64,000 nucleotides of DNA from Zhongshania aquatica (GTDB lineage: Bacteria > Pseudomonadota > Gammaproteobacteria > Pseudomonadales > Spongiibacteraceae), in the NCBI RefSeq assembly GCF_027257955.1, contig NZ_JANZNQ010000001.1, positions 372,001-436,000 of the forward strand, read 5' to 3'. Made by a program: the position numbers and the translations under genes. Shown here piece by piece: positions 9,996 through 18,677 of this stretch (positions are counted from its first letter, which is position 1; the number at the start of each line of letters is the position of its first letter). A model generated the notes under the pieces. The model ran no database searches, was not told the origin of the DNA, and saw nothing but the letters and a program-made list of their open reading frames with translations.

Positions 9996-11069
9996 ATGCA
10001 CTTTCGCAAACCCTACCGATTTCTAGCAATTACTTGCGCGCTTATCTTCCTTACGGCGTGCAGCAGCCCGTCACCCAGTAAACATACAAACGACGCCACC
10101 AACACCAGCGACCATTACGATGGTGAAAAATTTCACAACCCCTATTGGCCGGATTTTGATAAAAGTATTTGGGATGTCGTTCGGCTGCGCTACTTTTCCG
10201 ATCTAAAAATAGCCGACAACGAAGCCAACGCCCATCGTGTTCCCGTAGCCAGCCACATCGCTGATCTTCGCTCAGCTGCGCCAGATGTATTTCAGGTGAC
10301 ATGGCTGGGGCACGCGAGTTTTTTAATTCAATATCGCGGCATTGCCATTCTTACCGACCCCATATTATCGCCACGCGCGTCACCACTCCCAGTCGGCGGC
10401 TACCCCCGTTTGGTCGCTATGCCCATCGGCATCGACGATCTACCGGACGTAGATTACGTGCTTATCTCCCACAACCACTATGACCATCTTGATTTAAATA
10501 CAATAGAAGCGCTGGGAAAATCGCCTCATTATTTAGTGCCCGCAAAACTTGGCGACTGGTTTATCGACTTGGGAATTCCAAGCGATCACATCCACGAATT
10601 TGACTGGTGGGAAAGCCGCGATGACGGCAATATCATCGCCACCGCAACCCCTTCACAACATTGGTCTGGGCGCAGCTTATTCGACCGTTTTGACACATTG
10701 TGGGCATCCTGGCATGTCAAAATTGCTGATCGAAGCATTTGGTTTGCAGGCGACACCGGTTATAACGCTCATCAATTTGTCGAGATTGGTCAACGTCTCG
10801 GCGGCGTTGATTTAGCGTTAATCCCAATTGGCGCTTACCACCCTCGCAGCTTTCTTAAAGAGCAACACGTCGATCCTGAGCAAGCTATTCAAATCCACAA
10901 AGATATACGCGCCAAACGAAGTATTGGCATGCACTGGGGGACATTTCAGCTTAGCGCTGAAGCCATAGATGAACCGGTAGAACTCATTGCCCGAGCGCAA
11001 CGTCTAGGCCTTATAGATGAAGGAGAGTTCTCCACCATGGCGATAGGAGAAACCCGACAACTCCCTTAA
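9996..11069 (+). CDS. lipoprotein with metallo-beta-lactamase fold (NAPE-PLD/UlaG-like)
   Basis: The product of about 357 residues starts with a lipoprotein signal (FLAITCALIFLTACSS, lipobox cysteine after LTA), so it should be membrane-anchored in the periplasm. The catalytic domain begins at VTWLGHASFLIQYRGIAILTDP and carries the metal motif SHNHYDHLD, then WFAGDTGY and GMHWGTF. These are typical of the UlaG/NAPE-PLD branch of the metallo-beta-lactamase superfamily. The substrate is unknown. I chose the ATG at 9996 because it puts the signal peptide at the N-terminus. In-frame starts at 9927 (GTG), 9954 and 9969 exist, and none has a strong ribosome site. Confidence 0.8.
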   Translation: MHFRKPYRFLAITCALIFLTACSSPSPSKHTNDATNTSDHYDGEKFHNPYWPDFDKSIWDVVRLRYFSDLKIADNEANAHRVPVASHIADLRSAAPDVFQVTWLGHASFLIQYRGIAILTDPILSPRASPLPVGGYPRLVAMPIGIDDLPDVDYVLISHNHYDHLDLNTIEALGKSPHYLVPAKLGDWFIDLGIPSDHIHEFDWWESRDDGNIIATATPSQHWSGRSLFDRFDTLWASWHVKIADRSIWFAGDTGYNAHQFVEIGQRLGGVDLALIPIGAYHPRSFLKEQHVDPEQAIQIHKDIRAKRSIGMHWGTFQLSAEAIDEPVELIARAQRLGLIDEGEFSTMAIGETRQLP

Positions 11070-11238
11070 TATTAAGCTAATTTAAACGGCGCTCAAAACT
11101 CGGTCATAAGTATAAGCCACAGTATTTGGGTGGAACAAAAGGCAAAACAACGCCTCCAAGTCCTCGCGACGCGATACAATCTCGCTCGCACTATCAAAAT
11201 ACGCGCCGCATTCCGCAATTCCACCAAAAAGGACATGC

Positions 11239-12180
11239 ATGCCCCATCACCGCCACATACTACGTGCGCTGCTAATCTCTGCACTGATGACACTGCATCT
11301 TGGTTTGGCAGTGCACGCTGCAGAGTCAGACACACTAAATCGACAACGTTTCGAGGTTAACAATACGTGGCTGACCGAAATGAGCGGCGTCGCCGCCAGC
11401 AATATTTACAAGAATCACTTTTGGGCACATAACGATAGCGGTGATCGTGGTCGCCTGTTTTCCTTTGATGAGCAGGGTAAAATGCTCACCGAATTACGCA
11501 TCGATAACAGCAGCGCTTTTGACTGGGAGGACATGAGCAGTTTTAAAGATGCCAGTGGCTCTTATTTACTCATCGGTGATATTGGCGACAATATGATGTT
11601 ACGGCCCTTCGCGGACGTCTATCTGGTGCATGAACCAGTAAATATAAGTAAACAGATAATTCACGCACAAGTAAATCGTCATTATTCACTCGTTTATCCG
11701 GACGGCCCACACGACGCAGAGGCCATAGCCGTGGATGCCGGCGAACGTTTTGTGTATGTTCTTACCAAGCGTGACACCCATCCGCGACTGTATCGTTTTT
11801 CCTTAGATGCCGTCGAAGGACAAGCGATACCGCTAAATTATCTTGGCGAAATCCGCAGCATTCCCAGTATCGAAAAACACCAGCCACAGAGACAGGGTGG
11901 CATTAGCGGCGGCTCACCAACCGCGATGGAGTTCAGTCCAAACGGCGATATCGCAATGATCGTAACACTGCGCAACACCTATTTTTTTAAACGCGAGCAC
12001 AACCAAAGTTGGCTACAGGCGCTCAACAAAACTCCCTTCGCACGTACGCAGAACCGGATGCGGCAAGTCGAATCGGGCACATTTACAACTGACGGTAAAA
12101 GGGTGCTAGTCGGCTCAGAGGGCAAGCCTGCGGTATTGGAATTTACCGACACGCCAAAATTTAATGACGGCAAAAATTAA
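11239..12180 (+). CDS. secreted protein of unknown function (possible beta-propeller)
   Basis: The 313-residue protein begins with a cleavable-type signal peptide (ALLISALMTLHLGLAVHAAES). The mature part contains repeated short motifs such as FWAHNDSGDRGRLFSFDEQGK, LLIGDIGDN, DAEAIAVDAGERFVYVLTKRD and PTAMEFSPNGDIAMIVTLRNTYFF. These look like the blades of a beta-propeller of the kind often annotated only as hypothetical exported protein. AGGA lies just before the ATG at 11239. I recognise no specific function and no partner. A hairpin terminator overlaps its stop codon. Confidence 0.75.
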   Translation: MPHHRHILRALLISALMTLHLGLAVHAAESDTLNRQRFEVNNTWLTEMSGVAASNIYKNHFWAHNDSGDRGRLFSFDEQGKMLTELRIDNSSAFDWEDMSSFKDASGSYLLIGDIGDNMMLRPFADVYLVHEPVNISKQIIHAQVNRHYSLVYPDGPHDAEAIAVDAGERFVYVLTKRDTHPRLYRFSLDAVEGQAIPLNYLGEIRSIPSIEKHQPQRQGGISGGSPTAMEFSPNGDIAMIVTLRNTYFFKREHNQSWLQALNKTPFARTQNRMRQVESGTFTTDGKRVLVGSEGKPAVLEFTDTPKFNDGKN

Positions 12181-12209
12181 TACCGGCGCCAGAATATTCG
12201 CCGGTATTA
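12178..12209. terminator. bidirectional hairpin between convergent genes
   Basis: TAATACCGGCG (12178-12188) and CGCCGGTATTA (12199-12209) form a perfect 11-bp stem with a 10-nt loop. It lies between the ends of the secreted-protein gene and the MAPEG gene and overlaps the stop of the former. The T-run is short in both directions. Confidence 0.65.
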
Positions 12210-12216
12210 GCTGAAC

Positions 12217-12612
12217 TTAAATTGCGATCGCTGGGGTGATACAAAATAGCGTTAGAATCACACCAATACCAGCAACCCAAACTAAGCTTCGCAGTGTCGC
12301 CCAATTTTGCAAATAGCATATGGTGAATACAATACGTACCCCAATGTATGCCAAGGCTAACATATTGACGTTCCCCTGCTCTGCGCCACCAAATTGCGCA
12401 ATAATTACGGCGGCAGCGTATAAAGGAAAACCTTCGAAGCCATTCTGGCTAGCAGCAACTGCACGGGCTCTCCAGCCGCCTACCCGCGCCAACCATTCAC
12501 GGGGATGGTTATTATCAAAATGACCAATGTCCGTTTTACCAAGCTTTGCAAATAACGACGTCACGCCAGGCATCATCCCAGCAGCAAAAATACACCAAAA
12601 TGCGATACTCAT
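12217..12612 (-). CDS. MAPEG family membrane protein
   Basis: The 131-residue protein has about four membrane segments. It contains HPREWLARVGGWRARAVAASQNGFEGFPLYAAAVIIAQFGGA and LALAYIGVRIVFTICYLQNWATLRSLVWVAGIG, which match bacterial MAPEG proteins (membrane-associated eicosanoid/glutathione metabolism family). Those in bacteria are mostly uncharacterised inner membrane proteins. It stands alone on the minus strand. Confidence 0.85.
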   Translation of the reverse strand: MSIAFWCIFAAGMMPGVTSLFAKLGKTDIGHFDNNHPREWLARVGGWRARAVAASQNGFEGFPLYAAAVIIAQFGGAEQGNVNMLALAYIGVRIVFTICYLQNWATLRSLVWVAGIGVILTLFCITPAIAI

Positions 12613-12736
12613 TTCATTCCCCAGTTTTTAATTTATTAATATAATTTTACTACTGACCAACAACTTACGGCATTCGCCGAAGATACGTCTATACAACACA
12701 TTATTGCGCGACTACATATTTCTTGCCCCTCCACCG

Positions 12737-13459
12737 CTAATCCAAAGATGTCGGTTTAAGTAGTGTTCTTAACCAATTAAAAAAGCCATTATTTTGTAAG
12801 ACCATCCTGTCGACACCATCAAAAAAAGTCTCCAGCTGCGCTGGATTTTCAAAATAATCAGCTCGGGTCTTCATCGGTTTATTCGGGTCTAACTCTTTTA
12901 CAATAACAGCAGGGTTCCCTGCCACAATCACATTCGCGGGTACATCTTTTGTCACTACAGCACCGGCGGCAACCACGCTATTCTCGCCAATCGTCACGCC
13001 CTTCAACACGGTACTGTGATCGCCCAACCAGACATTATCCGCAATATGCACCGGCGTAAAACTAGTACTGCGCTGACTACGGTCATAAAGCTCGTGCCAA
13101 TCGCTATCAGTAATATAGACACCATTGGCCATCATCACGCTATTACCAATAATAATTTCATTGGCCGCTGAAATTCTGGTGCCCGGACTAATAAGGACAT
13201 AGTCGCCGATTTTAATACGGCCACTTTTTTCATCGACGCCCCATACGCCGATTTTGACGCGGCTTTCCGGCTCGCCAATAACGGTCGCGCAACTGCCAAT
13301 TTCAATATTTGGCCCGGAAATGGAGATATACCAAGGCTTCATAAAAGTGGGATAATCGCCAAGATAGTCGCAAGCGGGCTTCAGAAAATGCTGCGTATAC
13401 CAGTAACGGAATCGCAAATAATTTTTTTTCACCCAGTAGGGTCTTCTATCCTGCCGCAT
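12737..13459 (-). CDS. left-handed beta-helix acyltransferase (hexapeptide repeat)
   Basis: The product of about 240 residues consists largely of hexapeptide repeats, for example IEIGSCATVIG, IKIGDYVLISPGTRISAANEIIIGNSVMMANGVYI and NVWLGDHSTVLKGVTIGENSVVAAGAVVTKDVPANVIVAGNPA. The ending VVTKDVPxxxIVAGNPA is typical of NodL/LacA/WbbJ-type O-acetyltransferases. I prefer the ATG at 13459 (MRQDRRPYWVKKN), which has GGA about 7 nt upstream; the frame is open to 13516. The acceptor may be a surface polysaccharide, but no glycan cluster is nearby. It is divergent from a TrmB-like gene. Confidence 0.8.
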   Translation of the reverse strand: MRQDRRPYWVKKNYLRFRYWYTQHFLKPACDYLGDYPTFMKPWYISISGPNIEIGSCATVIGEPESRVKIGVWGVDEKSGRIKIGDYVLISPGTRISAANEIIIGNSVMMANGVYITDSDWHELYDRSQRSTSFTPVHIADNVWLGDHSTVLKGVTIGENSVVAAGAVVTKDVPANVIVAGNPAVIVKELDPNKPMKTRADYFENPAQLETFFDGVDRMVLQNNGFFNWLRTLLKPTSLD

Positions 13460-13537
13460 TAGCTGTCCGCAATTATTATATTGCGCTAGTGTCGCAAGCA
13501 CTGACTCACAGGGCAATCATTAGAACGTTACCAATTC

Positions 13538-14221
13538 ATGAAGAAACGCAGCGACAACACGCCTCCACGGGAAGTAACTAGCAACCAGAACGGCATTCAC
13601 CCGAACTTAGTGACGACGGTGAACAAACATTTGAGCCATGCCTTTCAAAAACCGTATGCACAACACAATATTGAGGCCTTCAAAGACTGCTCCCAATGGT
13701 TGGCGCAGCGACCAAACCCACTCATCTTGGATTCGTTTTGTGGCACAGGCGAAAGCACTCGGCAGTTAGCTCGCTTATTCCCCGAGTCTCTGGTTATCGG
13801 CGTCGACAAGTCCGCAGTACGGCTAGAGCGACACCAACAGGAACAAGACGAACCGATTGAAAACTACCGACTTGTTCGCGCCGATGTCGACGATTTTTGG
13901 CGCCTCGCCGTCGATGCTAACTGGCAATTGAAGCATCACTTTTTGCTCTACCCCAACCCATGGCCAAAAAGCGCGCAGTTGCAATATCGGGTACATGGCT
14001 CAGCCGTTTTCCCTGCATTGCTTCAACTAGGCGGCGAGGTGACCTTGCGCAGCAATTGGAAGCTCTACGTTGACGAGTTTGCCGCAGCACTTTCTATTGC
14101 GGGAAAAGGCGCGGCAACAAGACCCTATTTCCCCGAAACCACCATTACAGCTTTTGAACGCAAATATCACCACGCGGGACAGTCACTCTGGGAGTGTCGT
14201 AGCCAATTAACAGAGAAGTAA
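13538..14221 (+). CDS. TrmB-like SAM-dependent methyltransferase
   Basis: The 227-residue protein has the start pattern TSNQNGIHPNLVTTVNKHLSHAFQKPYAQ. A class I methyltransferase core follows: LILDSFCGTGESTRQLARLFPESLVIGVDKSAVRL for SAM binding, then YPNPWPKS, the counterpart of the TrmB catalytic-site loop. This makes it a relative of tRNA (guanine-N7)-methyltransferase. Many gammaproteobacteria have both a true TrmB and a second TrmB-like protein of this kind. RNA substrate specificity is therefore uncertain. The ribosome site is weak. Confidence 0.75.
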   Translation: MKKRSDNTPPREVTSNQNGIHPNLVTTVNKHLSHAFQKPYAQHNIEAFKDCSQWLAQRPNPLILDSFCGTGESTRQLARLFPESLVIGVDKSAVRLERHQQEQDEPIENYRLVRADVDDFWRLAVDANWQLKHHFLLYPNPWPKSAQLQYRVHGSAVFPALLQLGGEVTLRSNWKLYVDEFAAALSIAGKGAATRPYFPETTITAFERKYHHAGQSLWECRSQLTEK

Positions 14222-14241
14222 CCTCGCAGTTAGCCCCCCTG

Positions 14242-14269
14242 TTAACTGACGCACTGGCGGCGTTATACT
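14242..14269 (+). promoter_or_regulatory. sigma-70 promoter of cysE
   Basis: TTAACT (14242-14247) and TATACT (14264-14269) are separated by 16 nt. They lie just upstream of cysE, with the -10 box about 28 nt before its ATG. The -10 box is close to consensus and the -35 box is moderate. Confidence 0.5.
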
Positions 14270-14296
14270 AGAGGCACATTTACCAATACAAAATTT

Positions 14297-15112
14297 ATGA
14301 TGAGCACTCTCGCAGAAAAAACCGCAATAAAGCAGGACCCCGTATGGCAGACTATCCGCAAGGAGACTGCCTGTGAGGTTGAGCGCGAGCCCGTACTCGC
14401 CAGTTTCCTGCACGCAACCATTCTGAATCACGACAGCCTTGAAACTGCGCTGAGCTATCATCTCGCGCATATTTTAAATAGCCCCGCGGCGTCGGCATTA
14501 TTAGTCCGTGAAGTGATTGAAAAAGCATTTGCCGCAGACCCTAATATCGGTCGCGCCATTCGCGCTGACATTTGCGCCGTGTTTGAACGTGACTCAGCCT
14601 GTTCTAGCCTTTCAGTGCCATTTTTGTACTTTAAGGGTTTTCACGCGCTGCAGTCGTATCGTATTGCGCACTGGCTGTGGACGCAGGGCAGAACCTCGCT
14701 AGCGCTGTTTTTCCAAAACCGTATTTCTTGCGAATTCGGCGTTGACATTCATCCGGCAGCGAAAGTGGGTCATGGTATTTTGATGGATCATGCTACCGGC
14801 ATAGTCATCGGCGAAACAGCGGTGGTCGGCAACAATGTATCGATCATGCAGTCGGTCACACTAGGTGGGACGGGCAAAGAAGAAGGCGACCGTCATCCGA
14901 AGGTCGCTGATGGCGTACTACTCAGCGCTGGCGCAAAAATACTCGGCAACATCCATATCGGCGAGGGTGCTCAGGTTGTCGCTGGCAGCGTTGTATTAAG
15001 AGATGTTCCCGCGCATACCGTAGTTGCTGGCGTGCCCGCTAAAGTAATCGGCAAACCGGATTGCGCAGCACCGGCACTGTCTATGAACCACCGCGCTTGC
15101 TGCGACGAATAA
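14297..15112 (+). CDS. cysE: serine O-acetyltransferase
   Basis: The 271-residue protein matches CysE, which makes O-acetylserine from serine and acetyl-CoA as the first step of cysteine synthesis in the cytoplasm. The alpha-helical N-terminal domain includes LASFLHATILNHDSLETALSYHLAHIL. The catalytic beta-helix contains DIHPAAKVGHGILMDHATGIVIGETAVVGNNVSIMQSVTLGGTGKEEGDRHPKV, with the His-Asp pair. The C-terminal tail, site of feedback and cysteine synthase contact in the family, ends in HRACCDE. Two ATGs (14297, 14300) are possible starts. Confidence 0.95.
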   Translation: MMSTLAEKTAIKQDPVWQTIRKETACEVEREPVLASFLHATILNHDSLETALSYHLAHILNSPAASALLVREVIEKAFAADPNIGRAIRADICAVFERDSACSSLSVPFLYFKGFHALQSYRIAHWLWTQGRTSLALFFQNRISCEFGVDIHPAAKVGHGILMDHATGIVIGETAVVGNNVSIMQSVTLGGTGKEEGDRHPKVADGVLLSAGAKILGNIHIGEGAQVVAGSVVLRDVPAHTVVAGVPAKVIGKPDCAAPALSMNHRACCDE

Positions 15113-15141
15113 GGTCGCCGAGCAAGCCCAACACTCCTAGT

Positions 15142-15936
15142 TCAACGTTTGCATGATGGCCGAATGCCGTTTGCTTTCGCTTTTTCGTATAAGGGTTTCG
15201 CGGTCACCATTTGCTTTTGCAAATCTTTAATACGCGATGCATGCGATGGGTGAGTTGACATAAATTCTGGCGGCTGACCATCGCTTAAGGCGCTCATGTT
15301 TTGCCACAGGGCAATACTCGCTTCTGGGTTAAATCCTGCCTTTGCCATGAGGTCTAAGCCCACTAAATCCGCCTCTGACTCCTGCGCACGACCGTAGGGA
15401 AGCACCACGCCGTACTGTGTTCCTAAACCCAACAATCCCATCACGGTGTCTTTTCCTGCGCCTTCACCCAGCAACACACCAATCAATTGAGTACCGGTTC
15501 CCGCTACGCTTTGCACTGACATCCTTTCAGCGCTGTGGTGGGCCAATACGTGGCCGACTTCATGCCCTAGCACGGTGGCTAACTGGTCAGCATTTTTGGC
15601 GACTTGAAATATACCAGTATGAACACCAATTTTCTTGCCCGGTAATGCAAACGCATTTGCCGATTTTTCTTCAAATACAACCACTTCCCAGCTGCCGCGC
15701 CACTCTGCCGGTAGCGACGCAGTAATGGCATCGGCCACACAACTTACGTAGCGATTGGTTGCTGCGTCTTTGTTAATGGTCATTTTCTTTTTCATTTCCT
15801 CAAAGGCGGTGCCGCCCATTTGCGACATTTCACCGTCTGAGAATAACAAGACCTGACGCCGCCCTGTTGGCGATTCTGCGCAAGAAGCTAATAAACCCGC
15901 TAGAATTATCGCCAATACCGGCTTAAACATTGTCAT
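15142..15936 (-). CDS. M48 family zinc metallopeptidase, lipoprotein
   Basis: The 264-residue protein has a lipoprotein signal (LAIILAGLLASCAES). The zinc motif HEVGHVLAHH is followed by the third ligand in RAQESEADLVGLDLM, typical of M48. The fold and size match LoiP/YggG-like periplasmic proteases that act on envelope proteins. The conserved ending THPSHASRI is present. It should be anchored on the periplasmic side of a membrane. It is convergent with cysE across 29 nt. Confidence 0.88.
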   Translation of the reverse strand: MTMFKPVLAIILAGLLASCAESPTGRRQVLLFSDGEMSQMGGTAFEEMKKKMTINKDAATNRYVSCVADAITASLPAEWRGSWEVVVFEEKSANAFALPGKKIGVHTGIFQVAKNADQLATVLGHEVGHVLAHHSAERMSVQSVAGTGTQLIGVLLGEGAGKDTVMGLLGLGTQYGVVLPYGRAQESEADLVGLDLMAKAGFNPEASIALWQNMSALSDGQPPEFMSTHPSHASRIKDLQKQMVTAKPLYEKAKANGIRPSCKR

Positions 15937-16037
15937 AAATTTCCCCGCGTTAATGTGCTATTTTGCAGCTATTATGGCATAGCCGTCGTGTTGTTCAGTG
16001 ACACAGTTTGCCAGATTACAATAACGGAGTAAGTATT

Positions 16038-16634
16038 TTGAAAGAACCCTGCCCCTGGTGCACAGCCACACCGAGTTATATTAAATACCACAATGAAGAA
16101 TGGGGCATACCCACTGACGATGACCGCGTTCATTTTGAATTTTTAGTATTGGAGTCTGCGCAAGCTGGGCTAAGCTGGCTAACCGTATTAAACAAGCGAG
16201 AGGGTTACCGCAAAGCTTTTGCCAACTTTAATCCAAAAAAAGTGGCTAAGTTTGACGAAGCCATGGTCGAAACCCTGAAGGCAAACCCAAGCATTGTGCG
16301 AAATCGCTTAAAAATTGAGAGCACTATTACAAATGCTCGGCATTTTTTAACAATACAACAGGAGTTTGGGAGTTTTGCTCGCTACATGTGGTCATACTTC
16401 AATGACAAGCCGATCCAGAATAAGTGGAAAACAATGGCAGATGTTCCCGCCACTAGTAAAGAATCTGATCAGATTAGTAAGGACTTAAAAAAACGGGGTT
16501 TTAAGTTTTTCGGTAGTACAATTTGTTACGCTAATCTGCAGGCCTTAGGTTTTGTAAATGATCATCTCGTAAGCTGCCCGCGCCACAAAGTGTGCGCGGA
16601 TCTTGGCAAAAACTTCAGTCCACATTGGTTATAA
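16038..16634 (+). CDS. tag: DNA-3-methyladenine glycosylase I
   Basis: The 198-residue protein is Tag, the base-excision enzyme removing 3-methyladenine from alkylated DNA. Conserved parts include CPWCTATPSYIKYHNEEWGIP (zinc cysteine and the HNEEWG segment), FLVLESAQAGLSWLTVLNKREGYRKAF, and FFGSTICYANLQALGFVNDHLVSC with late zinc ligands. The best start is TTG at 16038, with GGAG at 16026-16029 about 8 nt upstream. A TTG farther up (16008) would add a non-conserved leader. The rare TTG start may hold expression low. Confidence 0.9.
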   Translation: MKEPCPWCTATPSYIKYHNEEWGIPTDDDRVHFEFLVLESAQAGLSWLTVLNKREGYRKAFANFNPKKVAKFDEAMVETLKANPSIVRNRLKIESTITNARHFLTIQQEFGSFARYMWSYFNDKPIQNKWKTMADVPATSKESDQISKDLKKRGFKFFGSTICYANLQALGFVNDHLVSCPRHKVCADLGKNFSPHWL

Positions 16635-16653
16635 GGACAAAAAGGTGACCAAC

Positions 16654-17202
16654 ATGAAAATATTCGCATTAATCGCGCCACTTTTACTTTTGACCTTAAG
16701 TGGCTGCAGCACGACAGACGTGGTCACCGACTACAATCCCCGCGCTGATTTCAGCCGTTATGAACGCTATACCATCTCTGACACCAGTGGCGCAGATAAG
16801 GCCGTATCCCCCTTTGTGGTCGATAACGTCAAGGAATCACTAGAACGGCAATTAAAAGTGGGCTTGTATAAGCTCGCGAATAGCCCCGAAAATTCAGATT
16901 TCCTCGTTCGCTATTACGTTGCAGAAGCGGCAGAAACTATCGACAGAAGCCCGCGCATCGGTCTTGGTTTGGGTAGTTTCGGTGGCAATTTTGGCGTGAG
17001 TACCTCAGTTGGGGTGCCGCTGGGCAAGGACAAAATTGTCCGCAACATTCAAATAATCATCGACTTATTAAATCCCGCAGATAAAAAACTTACCTGGCGG
17101 GGATCAATAGTTATTGAGCTTGATGACCGCGATCCGAAGGCCAATGCCAACGCTATCGAGCGGGCCGTTACCGAAATCTGGCATCAATTTCCACCAGCTT
17201 AA
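16654..17202 (+). CDS. DUF4136 family lipoprotein
   Basis: The 182-residue protein has a lipoprotein signal, MKIFALIAPLLLLTLSGCSTT. The mature part begins DVVTDYNPRADFSRYERYTI and contains the glycine-rich RIGLGLGSFGGNFGVSTSVGVPLG and LTWRGSIVIELDDRDP, typical of DUF4136 envelope lipoproteins. The role of this family is unknown. AAGGTGA precedes the ATG at 16654, which decides the start over the in-frame ATG at 16603 inside tag. It is probably co-transcribed with tag. Confidence 0.82.
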   Translation: MKIFALIAPLLLLTLSGCSTTDVVTDYNPRADFSRYERYTISDTSGADKAVSPFVVDNVKESLERQLKVGLYKLANSPENSDFLVRYYVAEAAETIDRSPRIGLGLGSFGGNFGVSTSVGVPLGKDKIVRNIQIIIDLLNPADKKLTWRGSIVIELDDRDPKANANAIERAVTEIWHQFPPA

Positions 17203-17240
17203 ATCTTGGCAAGAACATAAATACGCCGCTTACCCGCGGC

Positions 17241-17807
17241 TTACTTAAAGCAGTAGGGAAATAGCGATTTAAGGGCATCGCCCTCCATTTCGCACAATTT
17301 AGCAATATTGCGCTCCGGAATACCCTCTGGATCAGGGTGCGACGCTATAGCCTGCTCAAGACTATCCTCTCTGAGCAAATGGAATATCGGGTAGGGCGCG
17401 CGATTAGTAAAGTTTTCAGGATCGGTTTTCTCCGTTCCTGCGAACTGATATTCCGGGTGGAAGCTCGCTATTTGAATCTCGCCCTCCCAACCACCCTCTT
17501 GTAATACTGCGTCGGCGATATCGAGAAAATCGTTGTAGTCGTAAAAATCCTGCAACATATTCGGAACCACAAGCAAACTCGTTTCCAACTTCTCAACAGG
17601 CGTTTCTTCTAGCCTGCACAGTGCCTGATGCAAGTCATCCACCAAACTTTCTGCGTTAATCGCGTGACTAACATCAATAACGACACGTTCATCCTGCAAC
17701 GGCCTTGCTGCAAAGGGGCACAAACCCAAGCCTACGACCGCCTCTGCCAACCACCGCTGCACCTCCTGCTCAATCACAACAGCTTCGTTTGTCATCTCAA
17801 ATCCCAT
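17241..17807 (-). CDS. DUF1415 family protein
   Basis: The 188-residue protein matches the DUF1415 family by VQRWLAEAVVGLGLCPFAARPL, LLVVPNMLQDFYDYNDFLDIAD, IQIASFHPEYQFAGT and NRAPYPIFHLLREDSLEQAI. The family is cytosolic and uncharacterised. Start choice is open between the ATG at 17807 and one at 17795; neither has a clear ribosome site. It stands alone on the minus strand. Confidence 0.82.
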   Translation of the reverse strand: MGFEMTNEAVVIEQEVQRWLAEAVVGLGLCPFAARPLQDERVVIDVSHAINAESLVDDLHQALCRLEETPVEKLETSLLVVPNMLQDFYDYNDFLDIADAVLQEGGWEGEIQIASFHPEYQFAGTEKTDPENFTNRAPYPIFHLLREDSLEQAIASHPDPEGIPERNIAKLCEMEGDALKSLFPYCFK

Positions 17808-17924
17808 TTTTTTCAGTTAGCCATAGTTCAATAATACAAAACTGCGCTAGTCATTAGAGTATTCAGGTATTACACACGCATTCATTAGGAGTAAATACAA
17901 TAATAGAGTGTGATTCAATCCAAG

Positions 17925-18000
17925 GCAGCGTCAACGTAGGCTGCTACACTGGAGACGTTGATCAAGCTGTGGTCCGCGGCCTACATCCGCCCCAGCTTGA
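17925..18000 (+). promoter_or_regulatory. structured leader with overlapping hairpins
   Basis: Three inverted repeats lie just upstream of the gene at 18030. They are GCAGC/GCTGC (17925-17929 with 17940-17944), TCAACGT/ACGTTGA (17931-17937 with 17955-17961) and TCAAGCTG/CAGCTTGA (17962-17969 with 17993-18000). The first two interlock, each having one arm in the loop of the other. That implies alternative folds or a pseudoknot. I match it to no known riboswitch. Confidence 0.35.
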
Positions 18001-18029
18001 CATTAGCCTGACTAAGTTAGGAGCATAAT

Positions 18030-18584
18030 ATGAAACGTTATTTTTTCCTTACAGATAATCTAGACAAAATCTCCGCAGTTGAGCACGACCTTGCCGGAAG
18101 CGGCATTTCCAAACCTCAAATACATGTTCTTAGCCGCGACGATTCTGGGGTAAATAAGCGCAAGCTAAACGATGTGGAAGCAGTATTACGCAAAGATGTT
18201 GTACTTGCCATGCAACGCGGCGCGTTAATTGGCTTTGCTGCTGCCGCACTCGTTCTAGCTGTTGGGCATTACTCCGGCGCCACGGCAAGCGTGGGCTGGA
18301 TGCCCTTTATTTTCCTGTCTATTGTGATGCTTGGCTTCTTTACGTGGGAAGGTGGCCTATTCGGGATTCAAGAGCCACATCATGACTTTAAACGCTTTAA
18401 CCAAGACCTGTCGCTAGGCCGACATTTACTCATTATCGACATCAATGAGAAAGATCACAATATTCTTAACCGCGTGACTGCCTACTACCCCGAGCTCGAG
18501 TTTTCCGGAACGGGCAATGGCTCTCCAAACTGGTTCATTGGCTTGCAAAACAAGTGGCGTCATTTCGTTGAGGTTATGCCGTAG
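18030..18584 (+). CDS. small two-segment membrane protein of unknown function
   Basis: The 184-residue protein has a soluble N-terminal region (MKRYFFLTDNLDKISAVEHDLAGSGI). Two membrane segments follow around residues 68-115 (GALIGFAAAALVLAVGHYSG and MPFIFLSIVMLGFFTWEGGLFG), then a soluble tail. The N-terminal layout recalls stress proteins with a GsiB/17M-like alpha-beta domain joined to a membrane hairpin. I do not recognise a specific family. TAGGAG stands 5-6 nt before the ATG. A long structured leader precedes it and a strong terminator follows. Confidence 0.7.
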   Translation: MKRYFFLTDNLDKISAVEHDLAGSGISKPQIHVLSRDDSGVNKRKLNDVEAVLRKDVVLAMQRGALIGFAAAALVLAVGHYSGATASVGWMPFIFLSIVMLGFFTWEGGLFGIQEPHHDFKRFNQDLSLGRHLLIIDINEKDHNILNRVTAYYPELEFSGTGNGSPNWFIGLQNKWRHFVEVMP

Positions 18585-18612
18585 CCGCACAATAGGCATG
18601 TTTAATCAGACA

Positions 18613-18647
18613 AAAAAATACCGGTGCTTTCCGCACCGGTATTTTTT
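18613..18647. terminator. strong bidirectional intrinsic terminator
   Basis: A perfect 15-bp stem pairs 18613-18627 with 18633-18647 (core TACCGGTGC/GCACCGGTA, loop TTTCC). A-runs and T-runs sit on either side, so it works on both strands. It separates the convergent membrane-protein gene and hemE. Confidence 0.92.
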
Positions 18648-18677
18648 ATCGAAACAATTAGCCCTTTGGGCATTTTC

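Noticed and set aside
17207-17236. GCCGC/GCGGC hairpin between the convergent DUF4136 and DUF1415 genes
   Set aside because: The stem is only 5 bp without a T-run, too weak to call a terminator.
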